A stretch of 64,000 nucleotides of DNA from NCBI GenBank assembly GCA_958450325.1, contig OY288241.1:54942078-55006077 (forward strand), read 5' to 3'. Numbering within the stretch: the first letter of the stretch is position 1; each line of letters begins with the position of its first letter. This stretch comes from Agrostemma githago (Eukaryota > Streptophyta > Magnoliopsida > Caryophyllales > Caryophyllaceae). Positions 1 to 10,308 of this stretch are shown in pieces. The notes under the pieces were generated by a model. It was not told the origin of the DNA, did not search any database, and saw nothing but the letters and a program-made list of their open reading frames with translations. The translations under genes were made by a program, and so were the position numbers.

Positions 1-299
1 GGTAAATAAAATGGAGGTTTGATGACAAATTGGTAAAAAAACACTTACATGACAATTTGGTAAAAAAAAAGTAGTGGGTAAGTGCCATTTTGGTAAAAAA
101 AAATCTCATGCCACAAATTGACCAAAAAAAATAATTACTCTTCAAAATTTGTCGGGTTTGGGTCAAGTTAAGTCAGGTAGACTCATATCGAGTTCGGGTC
201 AACATCTCTTTCGAGACGGGTTCGGGTCGGGTCGCTATTGGGTCAGGTCATTTTGGGTCAATTGGTCTAACGAGTCAGATCGGGTTTGGATTGAGTCAT
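1..299 (+). repeat. Left arm of a large inverted repeat flanking a Copia element
   Basis: This stretch matches the reverse complement of 7118-7427 with scattered differences. The outer part holds several copies of a TTTGGTAAAAAA motif, and the inner part is rich in GGGTCGGGT-like decamers. It reaches the window edge, so its true end is not visible. It could be one end of a foldback or terminal-inverted-repeat DNA transposon, or simply one of two oppositely oriented copies of a dispersed repeat. No target duplication can be tested. Confidence 0.75.
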
Positions 300-472
300 T
301 GTAAGTAATCTAAGTAATCTTTAAGTTGAGAATAACCTTAATTCTCACAATTAGTCACATGTAGTCTAATAACTGTAATGTATACATACACTTTAATGAC
401 AACATGTTCGTAAAAGCAGAAACAAACAATTAGTGAATTCTAGATGTCATATTCATAATAGGCATATTATCT

Positions 473-2262
473 TTACAATAGCAAGGCTCTATCTATAACA
501 CCCATATGTTCAACATGGCCAAGGAACGCCTTGGGTGGTAATCCTTTAGTTAATGGATCTGCCACCATCATATCCGTTCTTATATGCTCAATTGACACTC
601 TTTGCTTCTGCACGTCCTCCTTGACCGATAAATACTTTAATTCTATGTGCTTAGCACCATCGGAGTATTTATCGTTCTTAGCAAAGAAGACGGCTGCGGT
701 ATTATCACAATAAATTTTCAGCGGCTTAGCTATACTATCGATAATCCCAAGTCCTGAAATAAAATTCCGTAACCACAATGCATGAACAGAGGCTTCAAAG
801 CATGCCACAAATTCAGCTTCCATAGTAGAAGTAGCAATAATAGACTGCTTCTTACTCCTCCATGATATTGCCCCATTAGCTAAAAGAAATACATAGCCAG
901 ATGTCGATTTTCGACTATCAGTACACCTGCCATGATCAGAATCTGAATACCCAATCAGCTCAAGATGATCGGATCTCTTGTACGTAAGCATGAACTCCTT
1001 GGTGCCTTGCAAGTACCTAAGGACTTTCTTCGCTGCTCTCCAGTGATCCATTCCGGGATCACATTGAAATCGACCCAACATTCCAACAGCAAAGCTGATG
1101 TCTGGTCGAGTACATGTCTGAAGATAATTCAAACTCCCTACCACTGATGCATAAGGAATATTCTTCATTTCTTTTCGTTCCAATTCATTACTGGGACATT
1201 GCATTGTACCGAACTTGTCCCCTTTCTGTACAGGAACTAACCCTGCAGAACATTCACTCATTCTATATCTCTCTAGAACTTTATCGATGTAAGCTTTCTG
1301 AGACAACCCTAACAATCCTTGTGATCTATTGTGGAAAATTTCAATTCCGATCACATAGGATGCCTCACCCATATCTTTCATTTCAAAATTCTTAGATAGA
1401 TATTTCTTTACGTCATGTAACATGCCTAGATTATTTGTAGCAAGTAAAATATCGTCAACATATAAGACTAAAATAACGAATCTACTCCCACTGATCTTAA
1501 TGTAGATACACCGATCAACGATAATCTCTACAAACCCATATGACGTAATGGTATCATTAAACTTTAAATACCACTGTCTGGAAGCTTGTTTTAGTCCATA
1601 TATCGACTTTCTCAACCTACACACCTTATCTTCATTACCCGGGGATGTAAACCCCCCGGGTTGGTCCATATACACTTCTTCCTCAAGCACACCGTTTAGA
1701 AAGGCGGTCTTTACATCCATTTGGTGAAGCTCGAGATCATAATGAGCTACCAAAGCCAAGACAATTCTTAAAGAATCTTTCTTTGAAGAGAAAGTTTCTT
1801 TATACTCAATGCCGTCTTTTTGAATGAAACCTTTGGCAACTAGTCGGGCCTTATATCTTTCAATGTTACCTTTAGAGTCCGTTTTGGTCTTATAGACCCA
1901 TTTCGAGCCAACGGTCTAGAACCCTCAAGTAACACAACTAAGTCCCAAACTTAGTTATCATCCAGTGATTTCATCTCTTCTTTCATGGTATCAAACCATT
2001 TTTCAGAATTGTCACTTTCCATGGCCTTACGGAATGAGACGGGATCCTTCATAATGCTCAAGTAACAATCAACCTCAATGTTATATGTCAGGTAGTCATT
2101 TGGAATGGCTGATCTTCTTTCTCTTACAGATCGCCTTAATTGTTCACATGACATATTATTCTCCCCCTGAATTGTGACTTGATCATCATTGTTATTGTCA
2201 TTTTGTGGGTTTTGCACGTCATTTTGTTGTTGTTCCATTATGTCATTTGACTGTGATTGCAC
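473..2262 (-). pseudogene. Copia reverse transcriptase and RNase H
   Basis: This encodes the last pol domains of the Copia element, which copy RNA into DNA and degrade the RNA template. The open part (473-1759) contains the fingers and palm motif DVKTAFLNG near its start, GLKQASRQWY, and the catalytic YVDD near 1446-1465. The RNase H domain follows, with EAEF, the YCDNTAA block and HIELKY, then the closing DPLTKGLPP motif. The stretch 1951-2262 carries the N-terminal RT lead-in (RRSVRERR, then KAMESDNSEKW). Between 1760 and 1950 the frame is lost although related codons can be followed in another frame, which indicates a frameshift. It lies directly downstream of integrase, as in all Copia elements. 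Confidence 0.88.
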
Positions 2263-2289
2263 AACTGGAACAACAATTTCAGGTGCAAC

Positions 2290-3300
2290 TTAAGGAGAAG
2301 GAACTTCTTCCTGAATTTCTTTAATGTCCACCTTTCGTGGTTCAATACTCCCACTAGTTTGACCATTCTCAATGAATCTAGCGTTCCCAGTCTCTACTAT
2401 TCTCGTACTATGGTTAGGACAGTAAAAAGTATACCCCTTTGACTTTTCAGGATAGCCAATGAAAAATCCACTGACTGTCCTAGGATCTAGCTTCCTTTCA
2501 TTCAGATTGTACAACCTTACTTCAGCTGGGCAGCCCCAGACTCGAAGATGTCTTAAGCTCGGTTTCCTTCCCGTCCATAGTTAATAAGGAGTCTTAGGAA
2601 CTGCTTTACTAGGAACCCGATTCAAGACATAGGTTGCAGTCTTTAACGCATAGATCCATAAGGAAGGAGGTAAAGAGCTTTTATTTAACATGCTCCTAAC
2701 CATTTCAATTAAAGTACGATTTCGCCTTTCAGCAACACCGTTCTGCTGAGGTGTACCGGGCATTGTATACTGTGCACAAATGCCTCGACTTTCAAGTAAT
2801 TTTGCAAATGGACCAGGATATTGTCCATTCTCAGTGAACCTACCATAAAACTCACCACCCCTATCCGACCTCACAATCTTTACTTTCTTTTCTATCTGCC
2901 TTTCTACCTCATCGATGAATATCTTGAGGACATCCACAGATTGAGCCTTTTCATGCAGTAGATAAGTGAAACCATACCGTGATAGGTCATCTATAAAGGT
3001 GATAAAGTACTTTTCGCCACTCCAGGACGGAATGTCGAAAGGTCCACAGATATCAGTGTGTATAATCTCTAATAGCTGAGAACTTCTTGTAGCTGGCTTC
3101 TTTACTGTATGCTTAGTCTGTTTACCTTTAATACAGTCTATACATACATATAAATCACTAAAATCCAATTGAGGTAGAATTTTATTTTTCATCAACCTCA
3201 TTAACCGTTCTTTGGATATGTGACCTAGCCTTTGATGCCACAAGAGAGTTGAATTTTCATTCGATGCACTACGTTTAATACCTTGATTTTCAACATAAAC
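2290..3300 (-). pseudogene. Copia integrase
   Basis: This is the integrase that would insert the cDNA into chromosomes. The N-terminal zinc-binding H-H-C-C module is visible (WHQRLGH, then CIDCIKGK, about residues 2-41 of the 220-residue open piece at 2581-3243). The catalytic D-D-E triad sits in HTDICGPF, VRSDRGGEF and QQNGVAERRNRT. The open piece ends near 2581, and the same protein resumes in a shifted frame at 2290-2514 with the typical post-integrase segment (GFFIGYPEKSKGYTFY). A second frame change lies near 3300, where the protease-linker frame and the integrase frame overlap. It is broken and not expected to be functional. Confidence 0.87.
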
Positions 3301-3690
3301 AGGGAATCAGAAAATTTAACATCAAGATTAAATCTGTAAAGTGAGTCAATCAAAGTACCACTATCGTAAAAGTAATCGTTTCGGTACAATGAAAATACAC
3401 CATGTCCAAACTTAAAATTTAAACCTAAATTATCCAAAGTACTTAATGATACAAGATTACGTGCACAATCAGGAACATAGAGACAATCGCTAAGATCTAT
3501 ATGACAACCAGTGTCTAAGATTAATCTGTAAGTCCCAATGCCCTCAATTCGTGCTTTCATCCTGTTTCCCATGGACACGAACTGTTCAGCTCCTCTTATG
3601 GGCCGGATCATATGGTATCCCTGTTTAATATGAGAAACGTGAGTAGTAGCACCTGAATCTAACCACCAAGTATTATTAGGTACTTTTATA
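3300..3690 (-). pseudogene. Copia aspartic protease and linker
   Basis: The protease that matures the Gag-Pol polyprotein lies here. The active-site motif DSGATTHV is read just upstream of the annotated 3225-3611 open stretch, in the same frame, preceded by a WW-L lead typical of Copia proteases. Downstream are the conserved CLYVPDCARNLVSLS block and the start of the gag-pre-integrase linker. The frame runs unbroken from the zinc knuckle through the protease and then shifts near 3300 before integrase. Confidence 0.8.
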
Positions 3691-3699
3691 AGGTTTGAT

Positions 3700-4526
3700 T
3701 CAAAGCAAACAAAACTATAATGTTTACCTTTCTTTTCGAACCATGCCTTTCTTTTAGGACAATCCTTCTTGAAATGTCCAACTTTCTTGCAAAAGTGGCA
3801 CTTCTTTTCCTTCTGGATAGCACTTTCAAGTCATTTAAAGAAAGACTTTCCCTTCTTACCATTTTTACCCGGTTTATCCTTGCTGCTGCTGGCACCGTCA
3901 TGACCTAGGAGATGAATTGCTTGTTCCTTCATCTTCTTTAATCTCCCCTCTTCCTGTATGAGCATGGCTTTTAATTCTTGAAAGTTCCACTTATCTTTGA
4001 TGGTATTATAATTCACCTGGAACTGACCAAACTCAAAAGGTAGAGAGTTAATGATGAATTGGACCAAGAATGAATCACTGACCGGCATCTCCAAGGTCTT
4101 TAACTTTGCTGCCAAGTTAGACATATGTGTCACATGATCATGGATCGGCTGAGACCAGTCAAACTTTTTCGCAGTCAGCTCACTCATTAAGCTGCCTACA
4201 ATTGACTTGTCAGCTAAATCCGACTGTGAACATTCCTTTACTATGAGCATGAATTCTCTTGCTTTCTCTGTCTTGGGCATAGACGTCTTAATATTATCGG
4301 CCATTGTCATCCTCATAAGGTCTAAGCTCAACCTATTAGATCGCTCCCAAGCCTGATAATGACATTTCTCGGCTTCGAAACTATCATCATTAATGGTTGC
4401 AGGTTCTTCATCTGTGAGGATGGCAATGTCCAATGACATTATACCCAGTGTAAACCGGATCTTTTCAGCCCATTCATCATAATTAAGTCCATTAAACTTG
4501 ACGACAGAGCTAGCAGATGCAAACAT
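3700..4526 (-). pseudogene. Copia gag with zinc knuckle
   Basis: This is the nucleocapsid polyprotein that packages element RNA. The ATG at 4526 is the first in frame and begins a 231-residue Gag with the N-terminal KFNGLNYDEW block typical of Copia UBN2-type Gag. A lysine-rich tail follows. An in-frame TGA at 3831-3833 interrupts it. Past that single stop the same frame continues into a CCHC zinc knuckle (CHFC, then GHFKKDC, about 3766-3812) and on into protease, so the break is one nonsense codon and not a frameshift. Confidence 0.85.
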
Positions 4527-5872
4527 ATTAGGAGAAGCTGCGACATTTATACACGATTACCTATTAGTGCTTTGAAATACTTTCATACAGATTCAAACAA
4601 TATCATATAAACATTTCATACATGTATTTAAACGACCTTTGGGCAACACTTTAAATACAAGTAACTTTCATTTGATGTTAATATATATACTTTAACAATT
4701 AACTATAACATATACAAGTCAAATAAGAATGCTATCTTTGGATATACACACTATTAGACCCAATTATGAATAATTAATCCTTTTATATTATCAACTATAT
4801 TTAATGACCCACCTTTGGGTGATATCTTAAAATATAGATAATAAACGAATTGATCAATCGAACTATAATATCATTTTAACATCTCTTTAATCATGATCAA
4901 TTACATAACTTTTATTTTAAAAAATGTCTACATATAATATAACAAGGCCACTTTGGTGACTAACATGTCACATAAAATATAAAAAAATGTAACTTTAATG
5001 GCAAATTTGTATCATAATATGTTAATTTTCATAACACAAAAATTTGTCCAAGATAACCTATCATATCATCCTCTTGCAAACTATATGTGGAGTAATATAT
5101 AGTCAAGTGATAAGGTCAAATTATCCATTTCAGCATTATGATGATAAAACGATATTAATAACAAAGAAAAACATTCATCACAAGTCTATAGTACAAAACA
5201 ATCATATGACCATTAATACATATTTGGTACAATAATGCAGTATAATTCTTTGTAGATAATTTTATACTTCCAAATAAAACCCATGAATCAATGTCCAGTA
5301 CTATAACATAAAGATAATGAGTTTTCTTTGTAAAAAATAATAGACAGATGAAACAGCGGGAATAAATAGTAATTTTTTTTTAATGAAATATCTTCTGATG
5401 CAAACCAAATTTGTCAGAAAAAATCATGCTTTACGAATTTTGTCAGGCAAAAACACATATGCCACACTAATCAAGTGGAATAAATTAATTCAGCGGATCA
5501 AACAATTTAGCGGATCAATTCAACCATATATTATCAATCATTACTCCGTATAAAGTATTCATAACACTTTGTCTGCGCATTAATCAATACTTACAAAAAC
5601 AGATTCCATATCATTGGATTTCATTTTAATTATGTCATCAAGAAAAAGAAATTACATCATACTGTTATAGAAATACATACTATAATGATTAATATTCATT
5701 AGGGCATAATTACGGCAGTAAACATATCATACACATACTCATAATTACGGCAGTAATAATTACGAAACAACCAATATGATATTCAGGAAAGGCAGAGAAT
5801 TCAGGCGTACAAACATACATACGTAATCAAAAAACGTATAATTTTACAGGTAATTTAATCAAATCTACAAGT
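4527..5872 (-). other. Copia 5' leader, no gene
   Basis: This is AT-rich DNA of about 1.35 kb between the primer site and gag. I see no open frame of note. Three short segments near 4634, 4807 and 4948 share an ACCTTTGGG or ACTTTGGTG core and look like decayed copies of one repeat. Confidence 0.6.
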
Positions 5873-5885
5873 GGCTCTGATACCA
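5873..5885 (-). other. Primer binding site, initiator tRNA-Met
   Basis: The minus strand reads TGGTATCAGAGCC two bases past the LTR end, complementary to the 3' end of plant initiator methionine tRNA. It fixes the element orientation and the inner LTR edge. Confidence 0.9.
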
Positions 5886-5887
5886 AA

Positions 5888-6427
5888 TGTAAGTGATACT
5901 TTATGAATCGATAATGAATTCTGTCCCACAATCGTTATAGATTCGATTTAATTCAACCCAATACAATCGAGTAACAGTAAGGACTAACCTTGGTCCATGT
6001 CTATCAGACGCACTCAATATATAATAAGAAAATACAATTGATTCTCCTCCTTAACCCTTCCTTAATGCTCCTTGATGATGGAGATGAAACTGTGCCTTTT
6101 CTTTCTGTAAATATAAACTGTTTGCCCTTGTTTTGAGAAGATGAAGATGTTAGGTATATCTATTATTTGATATGTATACGTATATATACATGTCAAGGGA
6201 CGTATTTCTTCATAACCCAAACCGTTTATATCTCTTTGTGAAAAGCCGTCTTTTGATACTAGGTAAGGTCGGAAGGAATAATAATTCCCGACTTTAAATA
6301 CATTAATCGAAACCGATCCATCACGGTGTCGTCTTTTATATTAAAGTCACGTAATATTTAATATGAACTTAATTTATATTTAAACCGAAACACTTAGACC
6401 ACACAAATATTATTAAATATTCTAACA
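5888..6427 (-). repeat. Copia 5' LTR
   Basis: The LTR is about 540 bp. On the minus strand it begins TGTTAGAATATTT and ends ATCACTTACA, giving TG...CA ends next to the primer site. A TATATATAC run near 6175-6190 on the minus strand could be the TATA box. No partner LTR is seen at the other end. Confidence 0.75.
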
Positions 6428-6489
6428 GTCATTATCGGGTCTAATTAAATAGGTTATCATATTATTTTAATATTTTCCTAATAAGTTTA

Positions 6490-6935
6490 GTTTTTTACTT
6501 TCGGGTTATTATCGGGGCGGGTTTGGGTCACTGATTAACGGGCATTGGGTCTCGAGTCACAAGCGCATCGGGTTAGGTCGGTTTCGGGTGAATAAATTTT
6601 CAGATTCTAATGGGTCGGGTTTCGAGTAGGCCGGGACAAGTTTTGCCAGCTCTAACCTGAAACTATTTTTTATTGTGCTATGATTATCGGTTTTAGGCCA
6701 TAATATTTATTGAGAGATGCTGCTAATTGTTTATTATTGTGCTTTGATTAAGATTGAAGACTGGTATTTAGGCTAAAGCCGACAAACTCTGACTCGACCC
6801 ATTTAAATCTGAAAAATTAGTCACCCGAAATCGACCCGACCTTATTCGCTTTTGACTCGAGCCCCAATACGTTAATCAGTGACTTGAACTCAACTCAATC
6901 CGACCCGACCCGATTTGTGCCCCAACTAATAAGAT
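6490..6935. repeat. GGGTCGGGT-rich inverted repeat with 130 bp loop
   Basis: The segments 6495-6650 and 6783-6935 are imperfect reverse complements rich in GGGTCGGGTTT-like decamers. The loop between them is AT-rich. It sits just outside the Copia LTR and inside the outer inverted arms, whose inner parts have a similar GGGTC-rich composition. Confidence 0.65.
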
Positions 6936-7117
6936 TGTGACCAAAAAACTACTACTACTAATCTTTTAAATTAATCAAAATAAAAGCGATTTAGTGTTTA
7001 ACTTGATATGTTAGATTTAATGGCAAAATAATTAAACAAAATGTAATACATTAAAATTTTAAAAACTAAACTTATTAGGAAATATTAAAATAATATGATA
7101 AAGTAACTGGACCTAAT

Positions 7118-7427
7118 AATGATGACCTAATCCAAACCCGATCTGGCCCGTCAAACCAATTGACCAAAAATGACCGGACCCAATAGGCCAATAGCGACCC
7201 GACCCAAACTTGTCTCGAAAGAGATGTTGACCCGAACTTGATATGAGCCGACCCGACTCGACTCGACCCAAACCCGACAATTTTTGAAGAGTAATTATTT
7301 TTTTTTGGGTCAATTTGTGGCATGAGATTTTTTTACCAAAATTGCACTTACCCACTACTTTTTTTACCAAATTGTAATGCAAGTATTTTTTTTAGCAGTT
7401 TGTCACCAAACCTCTATTTTATTTACC
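7118..7427 (-). repeat. Right arm of the large inverted repeat
   Basis: This is the reverse-complement partner of 1-299, with the same order of GGGTC-rich part and ACCAAA/TTTGGT motifs. Similarity fades near 7427 after the ATTTACC motif that matches the first bases of the window. Confidence 0.75.
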
Positions 7428-9175
7428 AATATAGTCATTTGACCCATCATAATATCACAAAAAGTTCATTCTAAGTTCAGTACTATTAACTACCCAGTAC
7501 GTGGAATAAAAATAATACATGTTGTATACTTGTATAATGCCAAATTGCCAATTGCATGCTATGGACAAATTTGTCAGTCGAACAAAAATTTTGTAAGACA
7601 ATTGGTGCTTCAATTAGAAGGGTCAACGTTCGTACCCTGTGGTTCGTACCCAACTAGTAGGCTATTTCATAAGTCGTAAATTTGGAGTAAGAACCACGTT
7701 AGGAACAACCATGCATGCATTGAAGTACTCCTGTTTGATGTACGGAGCTAGTAATTAAGTTTACACATACACAATCACCAATTTATTTATTTTAAGAGAT
7801 GCGGGAGTCCAACCCTTCACACACAAGGTAATGCAATTCAATTTCATGATTACACGATTTACACCAAGTCAATTAGATGACAGTAATGAATAATTTGTTG
7901 TGGATTACAATGTAACCACAACCGTTACTATAAATAAAAAAGAATACAATAGATTTTTATAAAGTTGATGAGTTGTGTACAGTGGGTAAACTTGGATTCG
8001 GGTAATTAATTAACTTTTTTATTAAGTCACTGTCTAAGACAATGGTTTTATTCAAAATTATTTTCTGAGATAGCAACTTGATTGATAGCGAACCACAATT
8101 TCATCAAAAACAATATTACATTGACCAATTCTTAATAATTATTTTGATACAAACCTCATTTTCATAATTATTTGTTTTTTAGCATTATTTTATTTTTTAA
8201 AAAAAAACTATATTTAATGTCTATGCCTTTGGTTTTCTCTACAGTTTGGTGTGTGTGAATGTGTGATTAACGGATTGTGTTTACTGGGAAAGTGGTGATG
8301 GACCCCCATAACTTTGTCTAATTGTGAAATTAACTCCCCCAACTTTCAATTAGAGTGATTATGTCTCATAACTTACATAATAAGTGAAATTAAACCCTTA
8401 TTAAAATTTAATGAGAAATTCAATTTATCATATAACAAAAGTAAAAATGATTATGTCTTTATGAGAAATACAAAATAAAAGTTTAAATAAAGTAATAAAA
8501 AACATAAACTAGATAAAAAAAAATCAAAAATATTTTAGGAAAATCAAATAATTTATTGTTTCCTTACATATTAAAAAAAATGGACACTGCCCTTAGAAAC
8601 AATGTCTTCTTTCCCTTCCTCTTCTCTCCCATCCATTCACAAAGAACTCGTTACACCATTATCATCAATCCACCAAAACCTCCTGAACTCCCTCGAGCTC
8701 ACCTCCATCTACTCTACCGCCATTTCCTTATCTACAGTGAACCCTAAATTGTTTCTTTTCTGCTTCCGTTCCTCCCTCATCTGTCTCCCTTATTTTCATT
8801 CTACCATTCTCATTTCACTTCTCTCTTCCATTCTTCAATGTCATTTTTCTCTCCATAGCTTATTTTTTCCTACCAATCCCACTGCAAGTCCTTTCATACC
8901 AACAACCCAAACTACGGATCAGATATTATGATCATCTCAATTCTCAAATCAGTACAAACGATACCTCATTCCAAAGTACGGATCATCACTGATTTATTCT
9001 AATATTCTTCATTTCTGTTTTGGGTGGCTCGATTGGTGCTCTTGACAGTGGCTTCGTGGTGAGTATGAATTTTATATTTGATTTAGTTCTTGTATTTGGT
9101 GGGTTCTTGATCCATGATTTGCTTCTTTTTTTCTCCTTGATTTTCCTCGTATAGTTTACCTCTTTTCTTCTTCCA
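7428..9175. other. Intergenic stretch, no supported gene
   Basis: This is AT-rich sequence without a recognisable protein. An open frame at 8602-8931 is serine/leucine-rich low-complexity coding with no motif. A donor-like GGTGAGTATG at about 9057 and an acceptor-like pyrimidine tract plus TTAG near 14150 would bracket the inserted element at 9176. This could be a remnant of a spliced host transcript, but the evidence is weak. Confidence 0.4.
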
Positions 9176-9874
9176 TGTTGTAACGGAGGCGTCCCCTTAC
9201 CTACGGTTTGTTAATTACGCGAGAAGAACAAAACAAATAGCAAACAATAATAAAGTGACACACAGATTTACGGGGTTCACCAGCAAAATCACTGGCTACG
9301 TCCACACCGACAAGGAGACCAAATTCACTATGTGGAGATAATAGTACAACAGTAGACTGTAATACACGTGCTTAATAGCTCACAGCTAAAGCCAGAAGTA
9401 CTACCAATTCTACCAACCAGATAGTAATCTCAAACTGGAAAGAGACTACCCAGACCGAGTCGACCTGCGACGAACTCACCGACGAGACGAAGGACAAACG
9501 ATCTTGCGGCCAACCAAGATCCGAACAAACTCCAACGGTCTCCAACGAAGACGAGATCAATAGAACCACCAAAAAATAGGGACTCGGAACAGACTGAGTT
9601 TTTCCCTAAAGAAAACCCTCACAAATCAGCCCTCTATATTGTGCCTTCAAATCATCTCTCTGTCCTAATTAACCTAGAAACTAATCAGGTCTTTATATAG
9701 TATTATTCCACCTAAACTAGTTAGGTAAACTAATTAGGAAACACGGTTCAATCTTTCCTAAAACCAAACAATCTTATTTTACCAAAACAAGAAGATCAAC
9801 TTTAGGAAAGATATCAGCAACAAATCAATTCAAGGTCCAAAAGGACAATTGCTAGGCACTTATTATTTCCTAAC
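9176..9874 (-). repeat. 3' LTR of the small Copia-type element
   Basis: The LTR is 699 bp. On the minus strand it starts TGTTAGGAAATAATAAG and ends GTTACAACA. It differs from its partner by a handful of substitutions and a 3 bp indel near its start, so the insertion is fairly young. Confidence 0.93.
9691..9699 (-). promoter_or_regulatory. TATA box in the 3' LTR
   Basis: The minus strand reads TATATAAAG, a consensus plant TATA box. The same motif is kept in the partner LTR at 13950-13958. Confidence 0.6.
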
Positions 9875-9885
9875 AATCTCCACCT
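9875..9885 (-). other. Polypurine tract
   Basis: The minus strand reads AAGGTGGAGAT immediately before the 3' LTR start. This is the usual plus-strand priming site of Copia elements. Confidence 0.75.
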
Positions 9886-10041
9886 TGACTAGAATTGTCC
9901 AACCCGAACCAATCTTCAAAGTGCAGCTTCGAAGAGTCGAATCTCAAGTCACTACTTGTCCCAATAATCTCCACCTTGACCTGAACGATCGCATCTTTCA
10001 ACGGTCTTCAGTCAATAGTAATTTTCCTCCTTTCCGATTGT

Positions 10042-10230
10042 CTTTTTCACCCAAGACACGGGTCTTGCCTTTTTTCACCCAAGGCACGGGTCTTGCCTTT
10101 TTCACCCAAGACACGGGTCCTGCCTTTTTCACCCAAGGCACGGGTCCTGCCTTATTAACCCAAGGCACGGGCTTTGCCTTTTTAACCCAAGGCACGGGTT
10201 CTGCCTTTTTAACCCAAGGCACGGGTTTCT
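10042..10230 (-). repeat. 27 bp tandem repeat, about seven units
   Basis: The unit contains ACCCAAGGCACGGGTCTTGCC plus a pyrimidine run, repeated about seven times in 189 bp. Because 27 is a multiple of three, the minus strand stays open and reads a 9-residue repeat (PVPWVKKA plus one variable residue). It lies in the interior of the small Copia-type element near the polypurine tract. Whether it is translated is unknown. Confidence 0.8.
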
Positions 10231-10308
10231 CCTTTCCCTAGGAGCCCGCCTCATTGAGAAGCGGAAACAACAGTCGATATCTTGTCTTTGGAATCCTTTA
10301 GTTCAACC

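Larger units (their letters stand above)
305..6427 (-). mobile_element. Degenerate Ty1/copia LTR retrotransposon, 3' end missing
   Basis: On the minus strand the order is 5' LTR, tRNA-Met primer site, long leader, gag with zinc knuckle, protease, integrase, reverse transcriptase and RNase H; integrase before RT is diagnostic of Copia. The coding run is broken by a nonsense codon and several frameshifts. After the RNase H stop near 473 there is only about 165 bp before the flanking repeat arm, and I see no second copy of the 5' LTR, so the 3' LTR is missing or unrecognisable. It is unable to move by itself. Confidence 0.85.

Noticed and set aside
8602..8931. 109-codon plus-strand ORF as a host gene
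   Set aside because: It overlaps another open frame, is low-complexity Ser/Leu/Pro, has no motif, and shows no continuing exons.
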